A stretch of 5,275 bases of DNA, taken from assembly GCA_002862265.1 (NCBI GenBank), contig PKCQ01000651.1, positions 1 to 5,275 of the forward strand, read 5' to 3'. The first letter of the stretch is position 1; each line of letters begins with the position of its first letter. The notes below the pieces were generated by a model. That model was not told the DNA's origin and made no database searches. It saw nothing but the letters and a program-made list of their open reading frames with translations. The position numbers were made by a program, and so were the translations under genes. Below, in pieces: positions 1 through 5,275 of the stretch. Origin of the DNA: Planctomycetaceae bacterium (GTDB lineage: Bacteria; Planctomycetota; Planctomycetia; Pirellulales; Pirellulaceae).

Positions 1-361
1 GAGACGCCGAGACGAAGCCGGGATCGGGCCGAGGGTAAAACCAGCCAGCTTGCTCGATCTCGGTCTCACCAACTCGCAGAGTGAAGTAGTTAGCTTTGCC
101 CTTCCATTCACACCAACTCGTGTGGTCGGAAACGATGAGTTGCGATGAGATTAGTTCTGATAATGGCATGTAGTAGACGGGCGGATGACTTGTTTCAAGC
201 ACCCTACACGCAGCTTTAGTGTCGACGATGGTTTGGTCGGCGACCAAGACTCGAATCCTGGTTTCCGGCGTTTCTTCGCAACGAGGCGGCCGCGGGTAGT
301 CCCAGACCGATTCCTGGTGTGGCCCAGGCTCAACTGGTTTGCGAAAAGGAGAATCTGACAT
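1..361 (-). CDS. DUF427 domain protein, N-terminal part (runs off left edge)
   Basis: Reading the minus strand from the ATG at 361-359 gives 120 codons with no stop up to the window edge. The protein carries hallmark DUF427 (PF04248) motifs: SVWDYPRPPR at residues 18-27, VLETSHPPVYYMP at 54-66, WCEWKGKANYF at 83-93 and WFYPRPDPGF at 107-116. No signal peptide or membrane segment is seen, so it should be a small cytosolic protein. Family members are usually about 150-190 residues, so roughly the last third lies outside the window. The biochemical role of DUF427 is not established and I assign none. No clear Shine-Dalgarno sequence precedes the ATG; the start rests on its position just before the conserved region. 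The gene is divergent from the membrane protein at 497, with a 135-bp gap holding both promoters. Family assignment is confident from motifs; function is unknown. Confidence 0.93.
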   Translation of the reverse strand, partial: MSDSPFRKPVEPGPHQESVWDYPRPPRCEETPETRIRVLVADQTIVDTKAACRVLETSHPPVYYMPLSELISSQLIVSDHTSWCEWKGKANYFTLRVGETEIEQAGWFYPRPDPGFVSAS

Positions 362-480
362 GGTACGGTGGTGGCAGGACATTAGGGACAAATAGTTTGA
401 TGACTCTATGATTCAGTCAATCCCTTTGTATTGGTCCGGTGTCATAGCCTATTGATTACGTTGGCTTCCGTTTAGTACTC

Positions 481-489
481 GAGGAAAAG
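481..489 (+). promoter_or_regulatory. Probable ribosome binding site for the GTG start at 497
   Basis: A purine-rich GAGGAAAAG ends 7 bases before the GTG; its GAGGA core lies 11 bases upstream, slightly long for Shine-Dalgarno spacing. An in-frame TAG at 473-475 limits the start to GTG 497, ATG 518 or ATG 521, and neither ATG has a comparable purine run upstream. This favours GTG 497. Confidence 0.4.
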
Positions 490-496
490 TCGTCTT

Positions 497-1384
497 GTGA
501 AATTCTCAGCCGGTCGCATGATGGGTTATCTCACACTGGGATGCATCACACTGGGATGCATCACGCTGGGATGCCTGCTCATGGGGCTCGGGATCGAAGG
601 TAAGTCTTTCTTTACTCCGATGTTCATTATGTTCTTGGGCCCCTTTCTGGCGACCTCCCTTTGGGCTGCCTTTGATCCGTGGGTGCCCTGCCCTAGATCG
701 ATCGACGAACAACTGCACGACCATAAAGGAATCCCCAGAACCTCATCGCTTACCGTTTCCTCAGCCATGATCATTGGGCTTTTATTCGGTTTGTTAGGTG
801 GCTTAGGAGCTTTCCTATTCGTCGATAACAACCTCACGATGGACTCTGGTGGCGCTTCCGCAGAAGAATTCATCAGAGGTTCTGGCGTCATTGCCTCGGC
901 CGCCCTGGGAGGCATGGCTCGAGGAATCTGTTTGGCCTGTTTCCTGGAACTGCTGTGCGGCTATCGAATTGGATCACGTTATAGAGGCTGGTTTGGACTT
1001 TGCTTCGGATCGATGCTGGCACTACTAGCTTGGCCATTCACTGGAGATTTGCGAGGGACAAACGCGAGTTGGACATGCATGGTACTGCTTCTCTTGGGCT
1101 GGCGTGTACTTTGCCTTGCTAATCCTGCCGTAATGGGAAAAGCCAGCACTCCTCCTCGACCCCGGAAAGTGTTCGCGAGACGTTCGCGATGCTGGGGCGC
1201 TCGAGCCTTTCTCGCAGGGGCCGCAATGGGTGTGGTGCTAGCTTGCATCCCGCTCTTCGAAAGACCGCTCCGGTTTTTAATACCCGACTCACATCTGTTC
1301 AACGCGATCGTCTTTGCGACTCTATGCGCATCCCTGTTCGTCGTTCTGGGTGCCGAGGAAGCGGACGGAGAATCGAAGTCTTAG
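497..1384 (+). CDS. Unrecognised polytopic membrane protein
   Basis: I do not recognise this 295-residue protein. Its hydrophobic profile suggests about eight membrane segments, near residues 10-32, 38-58, 88-110, 130-152, 165-181, 192-209, 235-254 and 268-285. A longer polar loop lies at about 60-84, and a basic proline-rich loop (KASTPPRPRK, then ARRSR) at 215-231 is probably cytoplasmic. The C-terminus is short and polar. The protein is cysteine-rich, with single Cys residues scattered through membrane segments and no CxxC motif. The first segment holds three copies of TLGC. The GTG start is chosen for the purine-rich site upstream and an in-frame stop at 473-475; ATG 518 is the alternative. 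It lies about 60 bp upstream of a decayed histidine kinase on the same strand, so it could be a detached sensor module, but no sensor family is recognisable. It is likely a real gene, since the frame is long and the protein coherent in hydrophobicity. Confidence 0.8.
   Translation: MKFSAGRMMGYLTLGCITLGCITLGCLLMGLGIEGKSFFTPMFIMFLGPFLATSLWAAFDPWVPCPRSIDEQLHDHKGIPRTSSLTVSSAMIIGLLFGLLGGLGAFLFVDNNLTMDSGGASAEEFIRGSGVIASAALGGMARGICLACFLELLCGYRIGSRYRGWFGLCFGSMLALLAWPFTGDLRGTNASWTCMVLLLLGWRVLCLANPAVMGKASTPPRPRKVFARRSRCWGARAFLAGAAMGVVLACIPLFERPLRFLIPDSHLFNAIVFATLCASLFVVLGAEEADGESKS
531..575 (+). repeat. 15-bp tandem repeat, three copies, in frame
   Basis: The unit TCACACTGGGATGCA occurs exactly at 531-545 and 546-560, then with two changes (TCACGCTGGGATGCC) at 561-575. 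The length is a multiple of three, so copies add or remove five residues (TLGCI) in the first membrane segment of the protein at 497 without breaking the frame. The two identical copies suggest recent slippage. Confidence 0.92.
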
Positions 1385-1477
1385 GAATCGCTGCCGAGCA
1401 GCTCGGTTGCCTTGGTAGTTTGCATCTGGACTGGTTGCGTCCGCAACGAGATCCACGATTTAAATCCTGGAAGATCC

Positions 1478-1690
1478 GAAGCCGAGAGTCGCGAATGTTG
1501 TCAGGCTGGCGAAGATTAACGCGCTATGTCCGGCGGGCTAAACTGGCAGCGTTAGCACATGCCCTGCAGAAGCAGGATAGGAACTTGTTTGGGGCAGTCT
1601 ATGCATCGATCGTCTTTGGTAGATGTTCTAGGAGTCATTGGTAGATGCCCAGGTTATCGTTAGCCGATGCACCACCTTATTCTTTTCGGC
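1478..1690 (+). other. DHp (HisKA) domain remnant of the kinase pseudogene
   Basis: EAES at 1478-1489 resembles the linker before an H-box. LAKIN (1506-1520) followed after a frame change by AMSGGL (1523-1540) looks like the two ends of an H-box of the type LANMSHEIRTPMSGVLG, with the HEIRT core missing. LQKQDRNLFGAVYAS (1564-1608) matches the usual second-helix region (EQR.YL..I..S). The DNA at 1622-1672 can be aligned with a sequence coding DVLDFSKIDAGRLSLADAP; RLSLADAP itself is read directly at 1651-1674, after the TAG at 1642-1644. The alignment is by eye and the frame changes are inferred. Confidence 0.55.
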
Positions 1691-1699
1691 CGAGATCAG

Positions 1700-2077
1700 G
1701 TGGAGACTCCAAAAAAGGTGCTGCTTTGCAAGAAAAGTCTTCGAAATAGGTTGTCCAAGACAGCACATTGACAAGGTCACAGACACGCATCGTTCGATCA
1801 AGATGCACCGCAGCACGTGACTCTACAAAGAACTTCCGAATCAATCGTCTCGTGGAGGTCATGAGCATTGCTGCCAACAGCGGCTTGTTCACTTGAGCTT
1901 AATCGCCAATGATGTGCCCGTAGCACTAGCTAGTCTGGCTGAACTGGCCTATTCGAGCTTTTCGCCTGCAGGCTGAATGCTAGCCGCAGTTGATCAATTG
2001 GTCGCGGCGAGCTTTCGGTGATCGGCCGAGAAGGCTTGGGATCGAAGTTTACGGCAGAATATCATTTGAAAGTTGTT
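1700..2077 (+). other. HATPase_c domain remnant of the kinase pseudogene
   Basis: DTHRSIKMHR at 1782-1811 matches the start of an N-box (DP.RL.QIL.N), but the Asn-containing core is altered and followed by TGA 1818-1820. LSLIAND at 1893-1913 and VPVALA at 1914-1931 read like a G1 box (DTGVGLA) whose glycine codons have changed. SLAEL (1932-1946) is followed, one frame over, by FELF (1952-1963), resembling the F-box FEPF. A scrambled G2-like stretch lies at 1962-1990. GELSVIGREGLGSKFTAEY at 2006-2062 is a clear end-of-domain G3 motif (GS.F). The last piece is the most convincing; the whole is supported by order and spacing. Confidence 0.68.
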
Positions 2078-2109
2078 TCTAGAAACGAACTGCAAAACAA
2101 GATTCCGCT

Positions 2110-2480
2110 ATGCAAAACGTAGCCAGCTATAAACGCTTGCTGTTCGTTGATGATTATCAGTTGAATAGCTATACGGCCAAAGCTCTTTTAAGTGAGCTGA
2201 TTACCGGTGTGTCTATTGTTGCGTTCGTTTTCATGTGATAAGTGAGGGGCATCGAAGTGTTCCGTTTGTCATCATGATGGACATCAGCATGCCTGAGGTG
2301 GAGGGTATCTGGACGTTACGGCATGTTCGGGAGTAGAACCCTGGTAAACGCCCCTATATTATCGCCGCATCCGGCCAGGTCCATGAAGAGTTTCGGGGCT
2401 TAGCCGTCGGGGCGGACATGGACGAATACCATGAGAAACCTTATAGCATTAGCCAGTCGAGGGAAGCGCTAGACGGCGAG
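2110..2480 (+). other. Receiver (response regulator) domain remnant
   Basis: KRLLFVDDYQLNSYTAKALL follows the ATG at 2110 and contains the acidic pair D14-D15 (2149-2154). After a frame change near the TGA at 2236-2238, VIMMDISMPEVEG supplies the phosphoacceptor Asp at 2280-2282, about 44 codons after the acidic pair as in intact receivers. After TAG 2334-2336, PYIIAASG supplies the conserved Ser (2370-2372), and GADMDEYHEKP the conserved Lys (2436-2438), followed by an REAL helix. All catalytic positions survive but the frame does not. About 36 codons separate the GLGS of the ATPase remnant from the acidic pair, a normal hybrid-kinase linker length, so this is more likely the fused receiver of the same protein than a separate regulator. 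Confidence 0.85.
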
Positions 2481-2646
2481 AGGGGCGGGCGGATATTTCT
2501 GGAATCCGATATGGATTGTCTTCCTGGAACGGTCGGAATGGCTAAAATTTTGGCGTAAGTCTTGGAGTAGCGAACGAGATTCATTGGTCCGCGAAGATGG
2601 GTAATATCGCGGTGTTCTCTACGCGAACTAAACGAATCAATTTCTC

Positions 2647-4233
2647 TTGACCGATATTCAAGCTAACTACGACATTGTGATCATTGGCAGTGGGCACAAC
2701 GGCCTTGTGGCGGCCAGCTACCTTTCTCGTGCTGGCCATTCTGTCCTAGTTCTCGAGGGCAACAACGAGTTAGGAGGAGCGACTCGTTCAAAGCAAGTCT
2801 TTTCGGGGCAGCCAGCTCGCCTATCGGTCTACTCTTATCTCGTTAGCTTGCTTCCGAAGAAAATCATCGATGATCTTGGCCTGAAGCTCAGATTGCGATC
2901 ACGGAAGACAGCCTCGTGGACTCCGAGTTTTGAGAACGGGCACTATCGAGAGCTCCTGCTGCGAAATAATGAACCCGAGCAAAACCGTGCTGCTATCGAA
3001 GATTTGACTGGTAGCTCGCGAGACTATGACGGCTATTTACAACTGCAGCAGTTGCAGGAACAACTTGCAGCCGCTGTTTGGCCAAGTTTCTTGGAGCCAC
3101 TCCTTAGTCGTTCGGCTTTACGCAGTCATTTAGGGCATGCTGGAACGCAGGCTTGGCGAGCGTTCATTGAACAGCCGTTAGGCATGATTCTTGAGCAACT
3201 GATCGATAACGACCTGCTCCGCGGGGTCCTGTTGACTGACGCTCGGATCGGATTGCAGACTCACGCTCACGACGCCAGTCTTCTGCAAAACCGTTGTTTC
3301 TTGTACCACATTGTGGGCAATGGTTCGGGCGAATGGCGCGTTCCAGTGGGTGGGATGCAGTCTTTGGTTGATCAACTTATCGATGGCTGTCGGGCAACGG
3401 GACGGGTGAGTTTGCTCGGCGGTGCACCGGCCCAGCGTCTATCGCTTGGCGAGAAGGTTCATAGCGTTGCTTTCCAGCATGAGTGCAAAGAGTATGAAGT
3501 GGAAGCAAAGCATGTGTTGTGCAACGCGTCACGACAGGTCCTCGATAACTTGTTGGGGCGCGACAGCTCGTATGATCCAATTTTTCAGGGGGCGGGATTC
3601 AAAATAAATATGTTGCTAAGACGGCTTCCACGTCTCAAGGAATCCAAGCACAGCGCAGGCGAGGCTTTTGCCGGTACGGTGCATATCGACGAAGGTTATT
3701 CCCATATGCAAACATGCTTCGAACAAAGTGACGCAGGTGTGATGCCCGCAATGCCTCCGGGGGAGATTTATTGTCATACGTTGACGGACGAGTCGATTCT
3801 GTCTGAAGAACTCATCGCGCAGGGCTATCACACCATCACACTCTTCGGCCTCGATATGCCCTACAAACTTTTCGTGGGCGATCCAGAGGATTCGCGGGAA
3901 GAAGCGGTGAGACGATACCTACGCGGGCTCAATCAATACCTTGAGGATCCGATCGAAGAATGTCTTGCTTTCGATTCTGACGGAAAGCCTTGTCTTGAGG
4001 CGATGAGTGCCTACGATCTGGAAGCAAAACTGCGGCTTCCAAGGGGAAACATCTTTCACGGTGATCTGAGTTGGCCCTTCGCAGAATCGGATGCGGCAGT
4101 TGGAACCTGGGGTGTGGAAACCGAGCATCGGCGTGTACTGCTTTGCGGATCGGCCGCCTCCCGAGGAGGCGCGGTCAGTGGCGTGCCGGGCCACAACGCT
4201 GCAATGAAAGTGCTTGAGGCCGAGGGCAGCTAA
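2647..4233 (+). CDS. FAD-dependent oxidoreductase, phytoene desaturase/PYROXD2-like
   Basis: This intact 528-residue flavoprotein has the usual length for its family. Residues 8-46 form a dinucleotide-binding fold: YDIVIIGSGHNGLVAASYL carries GxGxxG at 14-19, E37 ends the second strand where the FAD ribose binds, and G43-G44 follow. The C-terminal part has GNIFHGDLSWPF at 467-478 and VLLCGSAASRGGAVSG at 497-512, then GHNAA, the second FAD-contact motif of CrtI/PYROXD2-type enzymes. There is no signal peptide or membrane segment, so it is probably cytosolic. The reaction is likely a desaturation or amine/alkene oxidation; the substrate cannot be told. Nothing nearby makes carotenoids, so I give no crt name. 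The start is TTG 2647: an in-frame TAA lies at 2629-2631, no ATG or GTG comes before the FAD fold, and no Shine-Dalgarno sequence is visible. The gene stands alone, 88 bp after the kinase remnant and 289 bp before the next gene. Family call is confident. Confidence 0.95.
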   Translation: MTDIQANYDIVIIGSGHNGLVAASYLSRAGHSVLVLEGNNELGGATRSKQVFSGQPARLSVYSYLVSLLPKKIIDDLGLKLRLRSRKTASWTPSFENGHYRELLLRNNEPEQNRAAIEDLTGSSRDYDGYLQLQQLQEQLAAAVWPSFLEPLLSRSALRSHLGHAGTQAWRAFIEQPLGMILEQLIDNDLLRGVLLTDARIGLQTHAHDASLLQNRCFLYHIVGNGSGEWRVPVGGMQSLVDQLIDGCRATGRVSLLGGAPAQRLSLGEKVHSVAFQHECKEYEVEAKHVLCNASRQVLDNLLGRDSSYDPIFQGAGFKINMLLRRLPRLKESKHSAGEAFAGTVHIDEGYSHMQTCFEQSDAGVMPAMPPGEIYCHTLTDESILSEELIAQGYHTITLFGLDMPYKLFVGDPEDSREEAVRRYLRGLNQYLEDPIEECLAFDSDGKPCLEAMSAYDLEAKLRLPRGNIFHGDLSWPFAESDAAVGTWGVETEHRRVLLCGSAASRGGAVSGVPGHNAAMKVLEAEGS

Positions 4234-4522
4234 TACTCAAGAAACGACTGCTCTGCTGCGGTGTTGGGGTTCGATCGGCTCACATCGTCCAGCGTACTCT
4301 CTGCCTTCGCGCATACGGGAATTAAAGGATTGGCTCATTCAGTTTCCGAAACGGCTGGCGAATAAAGAACTCGCAATCAGCTAGCAGCTTTGAAGTGCTT
4401 TCCCTTCTTAGAGAGGCATTTTGGGGCCCACTGGTTGTCGCTCTGAAATAAAATCGAAGTAATGGCTTCTTGCGATTCAAGAAGTTGATTCCGAAGATTT
4501 ACCCTCAAATTTCTGCCAGCTC
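4234..4522. other. Intergenic region, no gene seen
   Basis: These 289 bases hold no open frame with recognisable protein similarity on either strand and no clear terminator after the oxidoreductase. The only structure I see is the small hairpin at 4466-4484. The promoter of the cytochrome gene presumably lies here, but I cannot pick convincing -35 and -10 boxes. Confidence 0.5.
4466..4484. promoter_or_regulatory. Small perfect inverted repeat upstream of the cytochrome gene
   Basis: CTTCTTG at 4466-4472 and CAAGAAG at 4478-4484 are perfect reverse complements around a 5-base loop (CGATT). The repeat ends 38 bases before the ATG at 4523. It could be an operator half-site pair or an mRNA leader hairpin. 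The stem is AT-rich at its outer part and lacks a U-tract, so it is not a good terminator. A 7-bp stem can also occur by chance. Confidence 0.3.
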
Positions 4523-5275
4523 ATGTCAAGCCGCCTCGTACTGCTTGCTATCCTTTCGAACTTTGCTCTCACCATTGCCGTAGCTGATGAACTCATTGGC
4601 GAGATAGCGGCAAGCGTTTCGTTTTTGGAGGACAACTGTATGGACTGCCATGCAGATGGTGCTCAAGAAGGTGGGCTCGATCTCGATGCGCTTCCGGTTG
4701 CTTTGGACTCACCGGTGCATTTTTCTGCTTAGGAGCGCATCTTCGACCGTGTCAAAGTGGGGGAAATGCCGCCAGCCGATTATGAACAGCCCTCAGCCAA
4801 GTCTCGTAAAGACTTTCTCGAGATGCTTGGCGGAGATTTGAGGGAAAAGCATGCAGCGCGCAAGGAGACGGTGCTGCGGCGATTGAATTGTCGTGAGTAT
4901 CAGAACACTTTGAATGATGTCTTTGGAACAGCGGTTGACTTGGAATCTGACTTGCCACCCGACGCTCGCGCCGGAGACTTCTCCAACAACGGCGAGGCAC
5001 TCGGGATCTCTTCGGTGCATATGGAGAAGTATTTGTCGGCCGCGAATTCGGTCATCGATGCCGCAATTGCAAAGACTGAGAAGCGGCCGCCCTGGCAAGT
5101 CGTGACGGCGAATTACGCAGAAACAAGCGAAGGGCAAAAGTTCATCGGAAAGTTTTGGGACAAGCTGGATGATGGAGCGGTGGTTTTTTACCAGCGTATG
5201 GGCTATCCCTCCGGCATGCTACGCGGCACCGAGATTAAGTCGCCTGGACGCTACAAGGTACGAGTGACTGGGTAC
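4523..5275 (+). pseudogene. Planctomycete cytochrome c/DUF1587 protein, interrupted by in-frame TAG, partial
   Basis: This is the start of a large exported planctomycete protein. Residues 1-21 form a signal peptide with a hydrophobic core and an AVA cleavage site before D22. CMDCH at 39-43 is a c-type haem site (planctomycete cytochrome C-like domain), followed by GGLDLD. TAG at 4730-4732 is codon 70. The same frame continues for 181 codons to the window edge with ERIFDRVKVGEMPP, typical of the end of the cytochrome domain, then a DUF1587-like region from about codon 117 (RRLNCREYQNTLNDVFG, later NNGEALGISS and MEKYLSAAN). The final RYKVRVTGY probably begins a beta-sandwich insert. Relatives usually continue with DUF1592, DUF1588 and DUF1585 and are about 800-1,000 residues, so most lies to the right. 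Relatives often have Trp just before this DRV..GEMPP motif, so TGG to TAG by one base is the likely lesion. ATG 4523 is the first start after an in-frame TAA at 4460-4462. The exact function of the family is unknown; export and haem binding suggest periplasmic redox work. Confidence 0.88.

Larger units (their letters stand above)
1442..2558 (+). pseudogene. Decayed hybrid sensor histidine kinase (DHp, HATPase_c, receiver)
   Basis: No frame is open across this stretch, yet pieces of one hybrid histidine kinase appear in the expected order and nearly the expected spacing in changing plus-strand frames. A polar linker (RNEIHDLN at 1442, EAES at 1478) leads to DHp remnants (about 1506-1690), an ATP-binding domain (about 1700-2077) and a receiver domain (2110 to about 2480). 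Stops within the readable frames include TAG 1642-1644, TGA 1818-1820, TGA 2236-2238 and TAG 2334-2336; the last frame ends at TAA 2556-2558. At least five frame changes are needed. The DHp-to-receiver span, about 1,050 bp or 350 codons, matches an intact protein of this class, so the decay is mostly point changes and small indels. No sensor domain is visible before the linker; the membrane protein at 497-1384 is the only upstream candidate. The receiver call is strong, the ATPase call good and the DHp call moderate. Upstream limit is approximate. Confidence 0.8.

Noticed and set aside
426..455. Possible promoter TTGTAT, 18 bp, TATTGA before the membrane protein
   Set aside because: Each box matches the consensus at only three of six positions, which is expected by chance in this AT-richer stretch.
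533..574. TLGC motifs as a possible lipoprotein lipobox
   Set aside because: The -3 position is Thr rather than Leu, the motif is repeated, and many membrane segments follow. It fits a transmembrane helix, not a lipoprotein signal.
526..915. Minus-strand open frames opposite the membrane protein
   Set aside because: They are antisense shadows of a coherent hydrophobic protein, with no recognisable motif and no start context.
1390..1470. A reading with HLDWLRP and DPRFKSW, reminiscent of the LR.DPRF tail of TPR-containing kinases
   Set aside because: Only a few residues match, no repeats precede it, and the competing frame gives a kinase linker that joins the downstream remnants.
1189..1644. 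A 151-codon plus-strand open frame that starts inside the membrane protein gene
   Set aside because: Its first part is an out-of-frame reading of the membrane protein and has no protein-like features. Its last part (1564-1608) is explained better as a DHp fragment of the decayed kinase.
1616..1647. Direct repeat TTGGTAGATG at 1616-1625 and 1638-1647
   Set aside because: Two copies only, 10 bp each, inside the kinase remnant with no flanking inverted repeats. Not evidence of an insertion or attachment site.
1638..1820. A 60-codon plus-strand frame that could be a small gene
   Set aside because: Its end (DTHRSIKMHR) matches a kinase N-box start, and the same frame continues past the TGA into the G1-like box, so it is part of the pseudogene.
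4730..4732. TAG as a recoded pyrrolysine or programmed readthrough codon
   Set aside because: No downstream stem-loop stands out, the family has no such known recoding, and a single change from a Trp codon is a simpler explanation.
1..5275. CRISPR arrays, tRNA or rRNA genes, insertion sequences, defence or phage modules
   Set aside because: No spaced repeats, cloverleaf sequences, transposase motifs or recognisable defence domains were found on either strand.

Overview
The window looks like chromosomal DNA from a planctomycete, probably related to the Rhodopirellula/Pirellula group. The best evidence is the right-hand gene: a signal peptide, a CxxCH haem motif in the planctomycete-type cytochrome c setting, then a DUF1587-like region, an architecture greatly expanded in Planctomycetota. 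Non-ATG starts, weak or absent Shine-Dalgarno sequences and loose gene spacing fit this. The assignment is inference from protein families; no rRNA or other marker gene is present.

Layout: (1) 1-361, minus strand: the N-terminal 120 codons of a DUF427 protein running off the left edge. (2) 362-496: a 135-bp divergent intergenic region. (3) 497-1384, plus: an unrecognised polytopic membrane protein, GTG start, with a 15-bp in-frame tandem repeat in its first membrane segment. (4) About 1442-2558, plus: no intact gene, but the remains of a hybrid sensor histidine kinase can be read across frames, in order: coiled-coil linker, dimerisation/phosphotransfer (DHp) domain, HATPase_c N, G1, F and G2/G3 boxes, then a receiver domain. 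Several frameshifts and stops break it. (5) 2647-4233, plus: an intact FAD-dependent oxidoreductase of the phytoene desaturase/PYROXD2-like family, TTG start. (6) 4234-4522: 289 bp with no gene, only a small perfect hairpin. (7) 4523-window end, plus: a planctomycete cytochrome c/DUF1587 protein, broken at codon 70 by an in-frame TAG, after which the same frame stays open to the window end.

There is no sign that these genes form one operon or pathway. The common theme is gene decay: a dead two-component kinase and an amber-interrupted exported cytochrome protein flank a well preserved oxidoreductase. I see no CRISPR array, RNA gene, insertion sequence or defence system, and no convincing novel system. 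The points most worth following are the kinase remnant, the amber codon, and whether the membrane protein was once the kinase's sensor.
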